From Streptomyces graminilatus (lineage in GTDB: Bacteria; Actinomycetota; Actinomycetes; Streptomycetales; Streptomycetaceae): a stretch of 42,012 nucleotides of DNA. Below the pieces are notes generated by a model. The model searched no databases. It had not been told where the DNA came from and was given only the letters and a program-made list of their open reading frames with translations. Of this stretch, positions 8,548-16,498 are shown piece by piece. Where the stretch lies: the NCBI RefSeq assembly GCF_001418565.1, contig NZ_LIQQ01000187.1:1-42012 (forward strand), in the 5' to 3' direction. Both the position numbers and the translations under genes were made by a program. Numbering within the stretch: the first letter of the stretch is position 1; each line of letters opens with the position of its first letter.

Positions 8548-9150
8548 GTCGGAACTCCGGGTTTCGGGACTGGCGGAGGTCTTCCCGCTGGTGCGGGGCG
8601 AAGCAGGTGCCCGGGCGGGGAGGGCATGAGGTGAGCGCGTTCCCCGCTCCGGGCGCCGGTCGGAACACATCGGGCCGCGCGGTGCCACGGGAAGGGCAGG
8701 GGGCGGCGAAGGGCGCGCGGTGACGGATTCGGTCAGGAGATCGTGGGCCAGGCACAGTGCGTCGAGACGGACCGGCACGATCAACGGCCCGCCGACGCTC
8801 ACCGGTCTTCCCCCGCCGGGGCATGACAAGCCCCGGTGATTCCTCGCAGCACGGCTCTCCCAGAGTCCAACTGCTGGTCGAACGTTGGCTCTCCCAGCGC
8901 GGCGAGCGCCACCGTACTGGTCAAGTACCCGATCACGAAACGAAGTTGATGGAAAACTAAACATCTGAAGGGTGACTTGAGAGCAGGTGTTCATACGCAC
9001 CCGCAACGACGGCAAGTCACGCCGGTCGCCCGGCGCTGAGGACGCCAGGCGCCAGGCCGACGATCACCGCGGACGGAGCTCCCGAAGCCCCGGTCCGGTG
9101 CTCCCGCACCGCCCAAGCCGCCAACCCACACCTTCCGGACGACCGACTCG
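8548..9150. other. Gene-poor interval
   Basis: About 600 bases with no convincing gene. Open frames here have arginine/proline-rich, alternate-frame character. The stretch 8930-8990 is clearly less GC-rich than its surroundings and could be a promoter or a recombination scar. One small reading frame is listed separately. Confidence 0.5.
8823..8960 (+). CDS. Possible small ORF or gene fragment (45 residues)
   Basis: ATG at 8823 opens a 45-residue frame (starts MTSPGDSSQHG, ends HETKLMEN) with balanced, helix-compatible composition unlike the arginine-rich shadow frames around it. No good ribosome-binding site is seen and no family is recognised. It could be the remnant of a longer gene in this decayed region. 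Confidence 0.2.
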   Translation: MTSPGDSSQHGSPRVQLLVERWLSQRGERHRTGQVPDHETKLMEN

Positions 9151-9382
9151 GTGCGTCTTTACCACCCCATCGCCGGCCGTTTCTTGTCTCTTGACCTGGT
9201 CCACGAGGCGACCTCAACACCCACGTTCGTGCTCACGCCCGATCCGCCTGATCCGCCCGATCGCCACGACCTCGACGGCAAGTGGAGCCGGCCCGCAGGG
9301 TGTTCGGGAAGGCAAAGGCCGAGGATCCGAATGTCTACGGCGTCGCGCGGGTGTGTCGCGTGCGGAGCGAAAGGCGCCTGAC
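9121..9382 (+). pseudogene. Remnant of an RHS-repeat / YD-repeat protein C-terminal core
   Basis: Translation near 9151 gives RLYHPIAGRFLSLDLVHEAT and then, after a scrambled stretch, HDLDGKWS. This is the RHS core-end consensus (YDPxxGRFxSxDP...NxYxYxxxDPxNxxDxDG) with the Asn-Pro-Tyr-Val-Tyr block lost. A second frame downstream (FGKAKAEDPNVYGVAR, to 9404) may continue the old protein after a frameshift. There is no start, no upstream repeat domain and no toxin tail. It is best read as a decayed end of a polymorphic-toxin or wall-associated RHS gene. Confidence 0.5.
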
Positions 9383-9650
9383 GGGTGAAAACCAGGTCAG
9401 GCACCCATGAACCGCGCCGGCTGTACGCATCGGCATGCGACCGGCGCTCGCACTGACCGGCCGCCGGTCCCGGCGTCAAAGGGGGCGGCACCCGGGGGGA
9501 GAGACGGCGGGCCTCATGCCGGAAGCCTCTGCCGGGTCAGGGGCGAGCCGCGACACTCTCCTGACGGCTGCGGCCTCGCCCCGCTCGCGATGGCGCCGGG
9601 AGATCGCCTTATCGCCGGTCGCACGCCGCTGACCAGCCCATCGGCCACTG
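9383..9650. other. Interval without recognisable gene
   Basis: Nothing convincing is coded here. It leads into the putative operator and promoter of the downstream DUF347 gene. Confidence 0.4.
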
Positions 9651-9652
9651 CG

Positions 9653-9669
9653 TTCAGGTTGTGCTCAGG
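9653..9669 (+). promoter_or_regulatory. 11-bp-spaced direct repeat upstream of the first DUF347 gene
   Basis: TTCAGG at 9653 is followed exactly 11 bp later by CTCAGG at 9664. Together with the preceding GCG it matches the element at 16684-16700 upstream of the paralogous gene. One-helical-turn direct repeats are the usual target layout of OmpR/PhoB-type response regulators. It sits 97 bp before the start codon. Confidence 0.5.
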
Positions 9670-9765
9670 CCCGGACGGGTCTCGGGCAACTCAAGCACCA
9701 GAAGCGCCAAAACTCTGGCAAAGGGGTCTGGGGGAACCGTCGGGCACCATGCCATCGTGCCTGCC

Positions 9766-10557
9766 ATGACGACACATCACCTCAAGGACGACCGGCCCTC
9801 GCACCGCGCACGACACATGGCGAGCAAGGTGCCCGAGGTGACCGTCTACTTCTGGATCATCAAGGTACTCACGACCGGAATGGGCGAGACTGCCTCCGAC
9901 TTCCTGGCCCATGTGCTCGGTCCGGTCCCTGCGGTCGGCCTCGGTGGCGTCGCCCTGGTGGCCGCCCTGGCGGTGCAGCTCGCTGTCCGTCGGTACGTGG
10001 CCTGGATCTACTGGACGGCGATCGTCATGGTCAGCGTGTTCGGCACGATGGCCGCCGACGTCCTCCACGTCGGCCTCGGCGTGCCGTACTCGCTCTCGAC
10101 CCCGTTCTTCATGGCCGCGCTGGCCGCCGTCTTCGCCCTCTGGTACCGCAGCGAACGCACCTTGTCCATCCACAGCGTCCACACCCGGCGCCGCGAGACC
10201 TTCTACTGGGCCGCCGTGCTGGCCACGTTCGCGCTGGGCACCGCCGCGGGTGATCTCACCGCCACGATCGGCCTCGGATACCTGGGCTCCGCCGTCCTGT
10301 ACGCCGCCGCGATCGCCGTTCCGGCCGCTGCTCACCGCTGGGGCCGCCTGGACGCGGTGGCCGCGTTCTGGACCGCGTACGTCATCACCCGCCCGCTCGG
10401 TGCCTCCGTCGCCGACTGGATGGCTGTCGGTCACGCCCGGGGCGGACTCGACCTGGGCCTGGGGCCGGTCACGCTGTCCTGGACGGTGGCCATTCTCGGG
10501 TTCGTCGGCTATCTGGCCGTATCTCGCAAAGACATCCCTCACGACGCCATGCCGTGA
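9766..10557 (+). CDS. DUF347/COG4705 repeat membrane protein, copy 1
   Basis: Predicted 263-residue membrane protein with four internal repeats. Each has an aromatic-Trp start and a small-residue Gly-(Glu/Ala)-x-x-(Gly/Ala/Ser)-Asp end: EVTVYFWIIKVLTTGMGETASD, IYWTAIVMVSVFGTMAAD, FYWAAVLATFALGTAAGD and AFWTAYVITRPLGASVAD. These are the DUF347 repeats of COG4705 'membrane-anchored' proteins, whose biochemical role is unknown. The strictly placed Asp in membrane segments suggests cation binding or transport, as inference only. ATG at 9766 is taken as start because upstream codons look non-coding; no clear ribosome-binding site is present. A paralogue lies at 16829-17767 and shares the upstream direct-repeat element. 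Confidence 0.8.
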   Translation: MTTHHLKDDRPSHRARHMASKVPEVTVYFWIIKVLTTGMGETASDFLAHVLGPVPAVGLGGVALVAALAVQLAVRRYVAWIYWTAIVMVSVFGTMAADVLHVGLGVPYSLSTPFFMAALAAVFALWYRSERTLSIHSVHTRRRETFYWAAVLATFALGTAAGDLTATIGLGYLGSAVLYAAAIAVPAAAHRWGRLDAVAAFWTAYVITRPLGASVADWMAVGHARGGLDLGLGPVTLSWTVAILGFVGYLAVSRKDIPHDAMP

Positions 10558-10793
10558 CGGGCGGGACGGTGCCGTCGAGTCCGGCCCGGACCTCCGCCGG
10601 AGTCGGCGCCCGCTCCGCCGCCCACGGCGCGGCGACTACCTCGCTCTCCAGCTCACCGGCGTTACGCCGTTCGGCTCTGCCCCGCGAGCCCCTGCCGGCC
10701 ATGACTGAGACCTTGCACCGTGTAGGGGCCTCCCGGTCCGAGGGATGTGCCGCAGCCCTACAGGCCGTAGGGGACAGGGGACAGGGGAGCGAA

Positions 10794-12353
10794 ATGAGCG
10801 ATGGTCCGCAGGCCACGGACGGTCCGCAGGCCACGGACAGCGTGCGGGCCACGGACAGTGCGCGGGCCGCATCGCCCGGTCCGCCCGGCTTCGGCCCGAC
10901 GACGGCTGTCCGTTCCGCCCGGCGGTCCCGGGGCGAGGTGGCGCTCGCGGTGGTGGCCGGCGCTTTCACCGTGGCCCAACTCCTTCTCGTGCGGCCGGGG
11001 ATGGGTCTCGGCTGGGACGAGTCGGTCTACGTCAGCCAGGTCTCCCCCCACGCGCCGGCCGCGTTCTTCAGCGCCCCGCGCGCCCGCGGCGTCCCGCTGC
11101 TGGTGCTGCCGGTCGCCGCCTGGTCGTCGTCCACCACGCTGCTGCGGGTCTACCTGGCCGTCCTGTCCGGCCTCGCCCTCTACCTCGCGCTGCGCGCCTG
11201 GCGGGGCGTCGTTTCCGCCCGGGTGCTCGTGGCCGGGGGCGCCTTGTTCGCCACCTTGTGGGTGACGCTGTTCTACGGCCCACAGGCCATGCCCAACTAC
11301 TGGGTAGCGGTCGGCGCCCTGGCCTGCGCGGGCTGCTTCCTGCGTGCGCAGGCGAACCGCTTCGACCGCCCGGCCCTGTGGGGCGTGGGCCTGAGCGCGG
11401 CCCTGATGGCCTCGATGCGCCCCACGGACGCGGTATGGGCGACCCTTCCTCTTCTCGTCCTGCTGCTGTGTGTACGGCGGTGGCGGCGCCCCGCGCTGCT
11501 GGTGGCGCTGGTCGGCGGTCTCGCGGCCGGGGCGGCCGAGTGGGTGGTGGAGGCGTACGTCTCCTACGGCGGACTGGCCCAACGCCTGTCCGACGCGTCC
11601 CGCATCCAGGGCGGCCTCGGCTGGAACATCGCCGTCGGAGACCAACTGCGCGCGCTGGGCGGACGTACGCTGTGCCGCCCGTGCACCAGCGCCGCGCCCG
11701 CTGTCCTGGCGACCCTGTGGTGGTACGTCCTGCCGCTGCTCGCCGCCCTCGCGGCCGTGGTCGCCGTCCGCGCCCGTCGCCCCGCCGCCACGCTCGTACC
11801 GGTGGCCTGCGCCGCCTCGGCGGCCTTCCCGTACCTCTTCCTGATCGGCTACGCGGCACCCCGCTTCCTGCTGCCCGCATACGCACTGCTCGCCCTTCCG
11901 GCCGCCGGTCTTCTGGCGCACCTGGTCCGGGCGCCCGGACGGATCCGTCGGCCGCTGACCGTGGCGCTGCTGACGCTCGCCCTGGCCGGGCATCTGGCCG
12001 TGCAGTTCGTGGTGCTGGAGCGCACTGTGCGGCGTACCACGGCGGCCCACCGTGAGTGGGCCGCCGTCGCCGCCGGGCTGCACCGGCTGGGCGTCCGACC
12101 GCCTTGTCTGGTCACCGGAGAGAACTACGTCCCGATCGCCTACTACGCGGGCTGCTCGTCCGCGGCGACCGCCGGCCACGACGCCAACAGCACGTCGGCC
12201 GGCATCGGGCGGACCGCCCTCCGGCTGCCCACCGCCACGCTGGTGGCACCGGGCGTCGGCCCGCCCGCGTACGCCCGTTCCTGGATCCCGCACCGGGTGG
12301 CCGACCTGCGCGTGTACGTCGCACCCGCCCCGGCGGGGGGAGGACGGCGGTGA
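10794..12353 (+). CDS. GT-C type membrane glycosyltransferase (ArnT/PMT-like, GT39 group)
   Basis: Predicted 519-residue protein with a hydrophilic N-terminal tail of about 50 residues, then ten or more hydrophobic helices. The first periplasmic loop carries GLGWDESVYVSQVSPHAP, the acidic WDE-type motif of GT-C enzymes that use lipid-phosphate-linked sugars. The C-terminal part has the soluble-loop character expected of this fold (CLVTGENYVPIAYYAGCSS). The acceptor is unknown: cell-wall polymer, glycolipid or protein are all possible. ATG at 10794 is supported by GGGGAG five bases upstream. The N-terminal tail contains an 18-bp tandem repeat. The TGA stop overlaps a GTG that opens a short, apparently broken frame. 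Confidence 0.72.
   Translation: MSDGPQATDGPQATDSVRATDSARAASPGPPGFGPTTAVRSARRSRGEVALAVVAGAFTVAQLLLVRPGMGLGWDESVYVSQVSPHAPAAFFSAPRARGVPLLVLPVAAWSSSTTLLRVYLAVLSGLALYLALRAWRGVVSARVLVAGGALFATLWVTLFYGPQAMPNYWVAVGALACAGCFLRAQANRFDRPALWGVGLSAALMASMRPTDAVWATLPLLVLLLCVRRWRRPALLVALVGGLAAGAAEWVVEAYVSYGGLAQRLSDASRIQGGLGWNIAVGDQLRALGGRTLCRPCTSAAPAVLATLWWYVLPLLAALAAVVAVRARRPAATLVPVACAASAAFPYLFLIGYAAPRFLLPAYALLALPAAGLLAHLVRAPGRIRRPLTVALLTLALAGHLAVQFVVLERTVRRTTAAHREWAAVAAGLHRLGVRPPCLVTGENYVPIAYYAGCSSAATAGHDANSTSAGIGRTALRLPTATLVAPGVGPPAYARSWIPHRVADLRVYVAPAPAGGGRR
10803..10874 (+). repeat. 18-bp tandem repeat, four copies, inside the glycosyltransferase gene
   Basis: Two perfect copies of ggtccgcaggccacggac (10803-10838) are followed by two diverged copies (10839-10874). 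In frame they encode GPQATD, GPQATD, SVRATD and SARAAS in the cytoplasmic tail. Length variation between strains by slippage is likely. Confidence 0.85.
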
Positions 12354-12573
12354 GCGCCACCGGCGTTCCCCCGTCCCGTGGCCTCGGCGGGCTACGGCGG
12401 CTCACCGTCACCGCGGTCGTGGTGGTGAGGGCGGCCGTCCGGCTGCCGGCCGCGCACCGGCACATGGGGGACGCCGGGGCCGATCGGCCTGCCGCCGCGC
12501 CGATCACGCCTGGCCGCCGCTGCTTCCCGGCCCGCTGGTCCTGGCGGCGCCGGCCCGCCGCCCCGTCCGGTGA
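12350..12573 (+). pseudogene. Probable remnant of a second membrane-protein gene
   Basis: A GTG at 12350 overlaps the glycosyltransferase stop as GTGA, the normal layout for translational coupling. It opens a frame with one hydrophobic helix (LTVTAVVVVRAAVRLPA) that resembles the first helix of another GT-C protein. After about 50 residues the sensible reading continues only in another frame ([20 protein letters not shown], stop at 12573). I infer a truncated or internally deleted gene, but evidence is thin. Confidence 0.25.
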
Positions 12574-12620
12574 TCCGGGCCGGGCACCGACGGAAACACC
12601 GCAACACCGCAGATGGTCGC

Positions 12621-12638
12621 GTAGTACCGGGGTTCTAC
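12621..12638. promoter_or_regulatory. Imperfect palindrome upstream of the ABC/two-component operon
   Basis: GTAGTACC-GG-GGTTCTAC, 7 of 8 arm positions complementary, nested in a wider CGCGTAG...CTACGCG inverted repeat (12618-12641). The half-site GGTACTAC recurs in part in the second palindrome at 12660-12674. Symmetric sites of this kind suit a NarL/DesR-type regulator such as the one encoded at the end of this operon. Confidence 0.45.
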
Positions 12639-12659
12639 GCGCGCGGGGTGGTTCAGCCT

Positions 12660-12674
12660 TCCGGTACCACCGGA
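12660..12674. promoter_or_regulatory. Second palindrome overlapping the likely operon promoter
   Basis: TCCGGT-ACC-ACCGGA, perfect 6-bp arms. A possible -10 hexamer, TAGCGT, lies at 12692-12697 at a spacing that would place the -35 region on the palindrome's right arm. Autoregulation by the operon's own response regulator is the simplest explanation. Confidence 0.4.
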
Positions 12675-12750
12675 TCCAGGGATCGGGCACCTAGCGTTGC
12701 CGGTGAGGCGTCCGAGGAGACCGGCGCCGGAGCCGACAGGGAGAGCGCGA

Positions 12751-13689
12751 ATGATCGACGCACGGCAGCTGACCAAGAGGTACGGCGAGAAGACGGCCGT
12801 CGACGGGCTGGACTTCGTCGTGAAGCCGGGAACGGTGACCGGCTTTCTGGGGCCCAACGGCGCGGGCAAGTCCACGACCATGCGCATGATCGTCGGCCTC
12901 GACGCCCCGACCAGGGGCTCCGTCACCGTGAACGGGCACCACTACGCCCGCCACCAGGCACCGCTCCAGGAGGTCGGCGCCCTCCTGGAGGCGAAGTCGG
13001 TCCACCCGGGCCGTTCGGCGTACAACCACCTCAAAGCCCTCGCCCTGACCCACGGCATCCCGGGCCGCCGGGTCGACGAGGTCATCGGCCTCGCCGGACT
13101 GGGCAGCGTGGCGAAGAAGCGGGCCGGCGCCTTCTCCCTCGGGATGGGCCAGCGGCTGGGCATCGCGGCGGCGCTGCTGGGCGATCCGCGGACGGTGATG
13201 CTGGACGAGCCGGTCAACGGGCTGGACCCGGAGGGCGTGCTCTGGATCCGCAACCTGCTGAAGGGGCTCGCCGACGAGGGCCGGACGGTGTTCGTGTCCT
13301 CGCACCTGATGAGCGAGATGGCCCTGGTGGCGGACCACCTGATCATCGTGGGGCGCGGGCGGCTGCTGGCCGACACGACCGTCGCGGACCTGATCCGCGA
13401 GGCGGGCGGCGACACGGTGAAGGTGGTGACGCAGGACCCGGCGCGGCTGCGTGACGTGCTGGCGGGGCCGGGCGTCGACGTCAGCGGCCGGATCGGCTCC
13501 GAGGAACTGCGGGTGACCGGGCTGACCGCCCGCGAGATCGGACTGAAGGCCGCCGAGCACGGCATCGCGCTGTTCGAGCTGAGCGCACGGACCGTGTCAC
13601 TGGAGGAGGCGTTCATGGACCTGACCAGGGATGCCGTGGAGTACCACGGCACCACGACCGGCACCGAGTCTGTCGGGAGGCCCGCATGA
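12751..13689 (+). CDS. ABC transporter ATP-binding protein
   Basis: Predicted 312-residue ATPase of the drug/NatA-like ABC-2 exporter group. Visible motifs are Walker A GPNGAGKST (about residue 35), the signature variant SLGMGQRLGIA (about 130, normal for this group in place of LSGGQ), Walker B TVMLDEP (about 150) and the H-loop SSHLMSEM (about 183). ATG at 12751 has GGGAG eight bases upstream; an earlier in-frame ATG at 12697 adds only an arginine/proline stretch. Its stop overlaps the permease start (ATGA), so the two are translationally coupled. Together with the kinase and regulator downstream, it forms the common actinobacterial ABC-2 plus DesK/DesR-type cassette. The substrate is unknown; export of a membrane-active compound or lipid is typical. 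Confidence 0.92.
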   Translation: MIDARQLTKRYGEKTAVDGLDFVVKPGTVTGFLGPNGAGKSTTMRMIVGLDAPTRGSVTVNGHHYARHQAPLQEVGALLEAKSVHPGRSAYNHLKALALTHGIPGRRVDEVIGLAGLGSVAKKRAGAFSLGMGQRLGIAAALLGDPRTVMLDEPVNGLDPEGVLWIRNLLKGLADEGRTVFVSSHLMSEMALVADHLIIVGRGRLLADTTVADLIREAGGDTVKVVTQDPARLRDVLAGPGVDVSGRIGSEELRVTGLTAREIGLKAAEHGIALFELSARTVSLEEAFMDLTRDAVEYHGTTTGTESVGRPA

Positions 13690-14525
13690 GCACCCTCACC
13701 GAAACCGCCGAGGAACCCCGGACCACCTCCGCCCGCCCCGCCTACCGGGTGACCGGACGGCGCGTGCTCGCCTCCGAATGGGCCAAGCTGTGGTCCCTGC
13801 GCTCGACCTGGATCACGCTGGGGCTCGGCCTGGTGTTCCTGGTGGCCTTCGGCCTGATCTCCGCGAACCGCTACAAGTCGGGGATCACCTCCGGGCACAT
13901 GGACCATGACTTCGCCGGTGCGACGGCCGTGAGCCTGTCCCTTTTCGGTACGCACTTCGCCCAGATGGCCCTGGGGGTCCTCGGCGTGCTGGTCACGGCG
14001 GGGGAGTACTCGACCGGCATGATCCGCTCGACCCTCGCGGCGGTCCCCCGCCGGCTCCCCGTCCTGTGGTCCAAGGCAGTGGTGTTCGGGCTGGTCGCGC
14101 TGGCCGTGGGAACGCTCGGCGGGTTCGTCGCCTTCCTGACCGGGAGCGGAATCGTCTCGGGCACACCCGCGGCCATGGGCCTCTCGCACGCGGGCGTCCC
14201 GCGCAGCCTGCTGGGCGCGGGGCTCTACCTCGGCCTGGTCGGGGTGATCGGCACCGCCCTGGGCGCGCTGCTGCGGTCGGTGGCGGGCGGGATCTCGGTG
14301 CTGGTGGCCACCCTGATGCTGATCCCGGGACTGACCTCCCTGCTGCCCAGCTCCTGGAAGGACCACATCGGCCCCTACCTGCCGTCCAACGCGGGCGAGT
14401 CGATGTTCGCGGTGACCCACGACTCCACGACCCTGTCGCCGGGCGCCGGACTGCTCGTCCTCCTCTGCTGGACGGCGCTGGTCCTGGGCGGCGCGGCGTA
14501 CCGGCTCGCGCGCAGCGACGTCTGA
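13686..14525 (+). CDS. ABC-2 type transporter permease
   Basis: Predicted 279-residue membrane subunit with about six helices. The cytoplasmic start ends in SEWAKLWSLRSTW, the usual lead-in of this permease family, and GEYSTGMIRSTLAAVPRR is the conserved cytoplasmic loop thought to contact the ATPase. The start codon overlaps the preceding stop by 4 bp. It would form the membrane channel with the ATPase just upstream. Confidence 0.9.
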   Translation: MSTLTETAEEPRTTSARPAYRVTGRRVLASEWAKLWSLRSTWITLGLGLVFLVAFGLISANRYKSGITSGHMDHDFAGATAVSLSLFGTHFAQMALGVLGVLVTAGEYSTGMIRSTLAAVPRRLPVLWSKAVVFGLVALAVGTLGGFVAFLTGSGIVSGTPAAMGLSHAGVPRSLLGAGLYLGLVGVIGTALGALLRSVAGGISVLVATLMLIPGLTSLLPSSWKDHIGPYLPSNAGESMFAVTHDSTTLSPGAGLLVLLCWTALVLGGAAYRLARSDV

Positions 14526-14543
14526 CGCCCGCACCATGGACAG

Positions 14544-15833
14544 GTGACGTCCGTGACCACCGATGACCTCAGCGGGATGGGACCGCTGGTCGCCCGGGTC
14601 TCCCGGGGCGGCCAGCGGCTGCGGCAGGCCGACCGGAATCATCCGTGGGCGCTGGACACCGCGGTCGTGGTCCTGGTCTTCCTGATCTTCTGCCTGCCCG
14701 ACCTGCTCCACGGCGGTCTGGACGACGGCGACCGTCCGCGCCGGTTCCGCCTCGCCTTCACCCAGCTGCCCGTCGCGGGCCTGCTGGCCTTCCAGGCCGG
14801 ACTGGTTCTGCCCCTGCTGTGGCGGCGACGCAAACCCCTCGTGGCGTTCGCCGCCATCACGGCGGTGTTCGTCCTCCAGTGGTCCCTGGGCGCGGCGATG
14901 CGCGCCGACGTCGCCCTCTTCATCGCCCTGTACAGCCTCGCCCTGCACGGCAGGCTGCGGCAGCTGCCGTGGGCCTGTGCGGCCATGGCGGGTGCCATGA
15001 CACTGGTCGCGGTCCGGGTGCCGTCGGCCGTGTCCTTCTGGGACGCGCTGTTCTTCCTGCTGGGCACGGCGACCGCGGCCCTCGCGCTCGGCCTGGTGGT
15101 ACGGATCCGCCGGGCCCAGCTCGCCGGACTGCGGGACCGGGCCGCGCGGCTGGAGATCGAGCGCGACCAGCGCAGCAGGCTGGCCACGGCCACCGAACGC
15201 ACCAGGGTCGCCCGCGAGATGCACGACATCGTCGGCCACAACCTGTCCGTCATCATCACGCTGGCCGACGCCGGCGCCTACGCCACCGACCTCGCTCCCG
15301 AACGGGGCAAGGAGGCCCTCCAGCTCATCGGCGACACCGGCAGGCAGGCCCTCGGTGAACTGCGGCGCGTACTCGGCGTGCTGCGCGAGGCCACCGGCGG
15401 TCCGACGGACGGACCCGAACTCAGCCCACAGCCCGGCATCGCGGACATCGGCGCGCTCTGCGCCAAGGTGCGCGCCGCCGGCCGCGAGGTCGTCTACCGC
15501 ACCTCCGGCGACGTGGACGCCCTGGACAGCGGGGTGCAGCTGACGGTGTACCGCATCGTCCAGGAAGCCCTCACCAACACCCTGAAGCACGCCGGCACCG
15601 AAACCCTGGTGCGGCTGGCGATCGTCGAGAAGGACGCCCGGCTGACCGTCCGGGTGCATGACAGCGGCCCGGTCGCACCGTCCGGACCGCCGAACGAGGA
15701 AGGACACGGCCTGGTGGGCATGCGGGAGAGAGCGGCTCTGTACGGCGGCACCGTCAGCGCGGGGCCGACGGGCGGCGGAGGATGGAGCGTCGAGGCCGTC
15801 CTCGACCTCACACCCGAGGGCGGTGCCCGGTGA
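14544..15833 (+). CDS. DesK-like sensor histidine kinase
   Basis: Predicted 429-residue membrane kinase. Four or more helices (about residues 32-190) form a compact membrane sensor with little outside the membrane. A short coiled linker follows, then the HisKA_3 dimerisation motif REMHDIVGHNLSVI with the phospho-acceptor His227, and a HATPase_c domain (QEALTNTLKHA, then GHGLVGMRERA). No large extracellular domain is present, which suggests a signal arising in the membrane, for example a compound handled by the adjacent ABC exporter. The start is GTG at 14544. A second GTG at 14553 has a better-placed AGGTGA and may be the real one. Its stop overlaps the regulator start (GTGA). Confidence 0.9.
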   Translation: MTSVTTDDLSGMGPLVARVSRGGQRLRQADRNHPWALDTAVVVLVFLIFCLPDLLHGGLDDGDRPRRFRLAFTQLPVAGLLAFQAGLVLPLLWRRRKPLVAFAAITAVFVLQWSLGAAMRADVALFIALYSLALHGRLRQLPWACAAMAGAMTLVAVRVPSAVSFWDALFFLLGTATAALALGLVVRIRRAQLAGLRDRAARLEIERDQRSRLATATERTRVAREMHDIVGHNLSVIITLADAGAYATDLAPERGKEALQLIGDTGRQALGELRRVLGVLREATGGPTDGPELSPQPGIADIGALCAKVRAAGREVVYRTSGDVDALDSGVQLTVYRIVQEALTNTLKHAGTETLVRLAIVEKDARLTVRVHDSGPVAPSGPPNEEGHGLVGMRERAALYGGTVSAGPTGGGGWSVEAVLDLTPEGGAR

Positions 15834-16498
15834 CCACCGTGCTCATCGTGGACGACCAGCCGCTGCAACGCTACGGCTTCCACATCCTCCTGGACTCCGT
15901 CCCCGAGACCGATGTCGTCGGTGAGGCCGCCCACGGCGCCGAGGCCGTCCGCATGACGGCCGAACTGCGCCCGGACGTCGTCCTGATGGACGTCCGGATG
16001 CCGGGCATGGACGGCATCGAGGCCACCCGCCGCATCGTCGCCGCCGGTGGCCGCTCGCGCGTCCTCGTGCTCACCACCTTCGACCTCGACGAGTACGTCC
16101 ACGCCGCCATCCGCGCCGGTGCCAGCGGCTTCCTCCTCAAGGACGCGCGCCCCGAAGAGCTCCTCGCGGGCATCCGGGCGGTCGCCTGCGGCGACGCCGT
16201 CATCGCGCCCGCCCTCACCCGCCGCCTCCTGGACGAGTACGCCCGCTACGTCCCCGCCCACCGCGCGGACTGTGCCGAGGACCCGGGACTCGGCTCCCTC
16301 ACCGACCGCGAGCACGAGATCCTGGTCGCCGTCGGCAAGGGCTGGACCAACGGCGAGATCGCCACCCGGTTCGTCCTGTCCGAGTCCACCGTCAAGACCC
16401 ACGTCGGCCGAGTCCTCGCCAAGATCGGCGCCCGGGACCGAATCCAGGCCGTGATCTTCGCCTACGACCACGGTCTCGCCCGGCCCAACGAGGACTGA
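15830..16498 (+). CDS. NarL/LuxR-family response regulator
   Basis: Predicted 222-residue regulator. The receiver domain opens TTVLIVDDQ with the acidic pair, carries the phospho-acceptor Asp54 in VVLMDVRMPG, and has the conserved Thr (VLTTFD) and Lys (FLLKDA). The C-terminal helix-turn-helix is of LuxR type (LTDREHEILVAVGKGWTNGEIA, then ESTVKTHVGRVLAKIG, given as two parts). GTG at 15830 overlaps the kinase stop. It would be phosphorylated by the upstream kinase and bind palindromic sites, plausibly those at 12621-12674. Confidence 0.93.
   Translation: MTTVLIVDDQPLQRYGFHILLDSVPETDVVGEAAHGAEAVRMTAELRPDVVLMDVRMPGMDGIEATRRIVAAGGRSRVLVLTTFDLDEYVHAAIRAGASGFLLKDARPEELLAGIRAVACGDAVIAPALTRRLLDEYARYVPAHRADCAEDPGLGSLTDREHEILVAVGKGWTNGEIATRFVLSESTVKTHVGRVLAKIGARDRIQAVIFAYDHGLARPNED

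Noticed and set aside
6988..8634. 548-codon plus-strand frame opposite the LysM/amidase gene
   Set aside because: Same shadow effect; the minus strand has amidase, LysM and peptidoglycan-binding motifs and a good start.
12751..16498. ABC/two-component operon as the resistance system of the PKS-NRPS product
   Set aside because: Opposite strand, separated by another gene and a strong terminator, and this cassette is common across Streptomyces genomes away from clusters.
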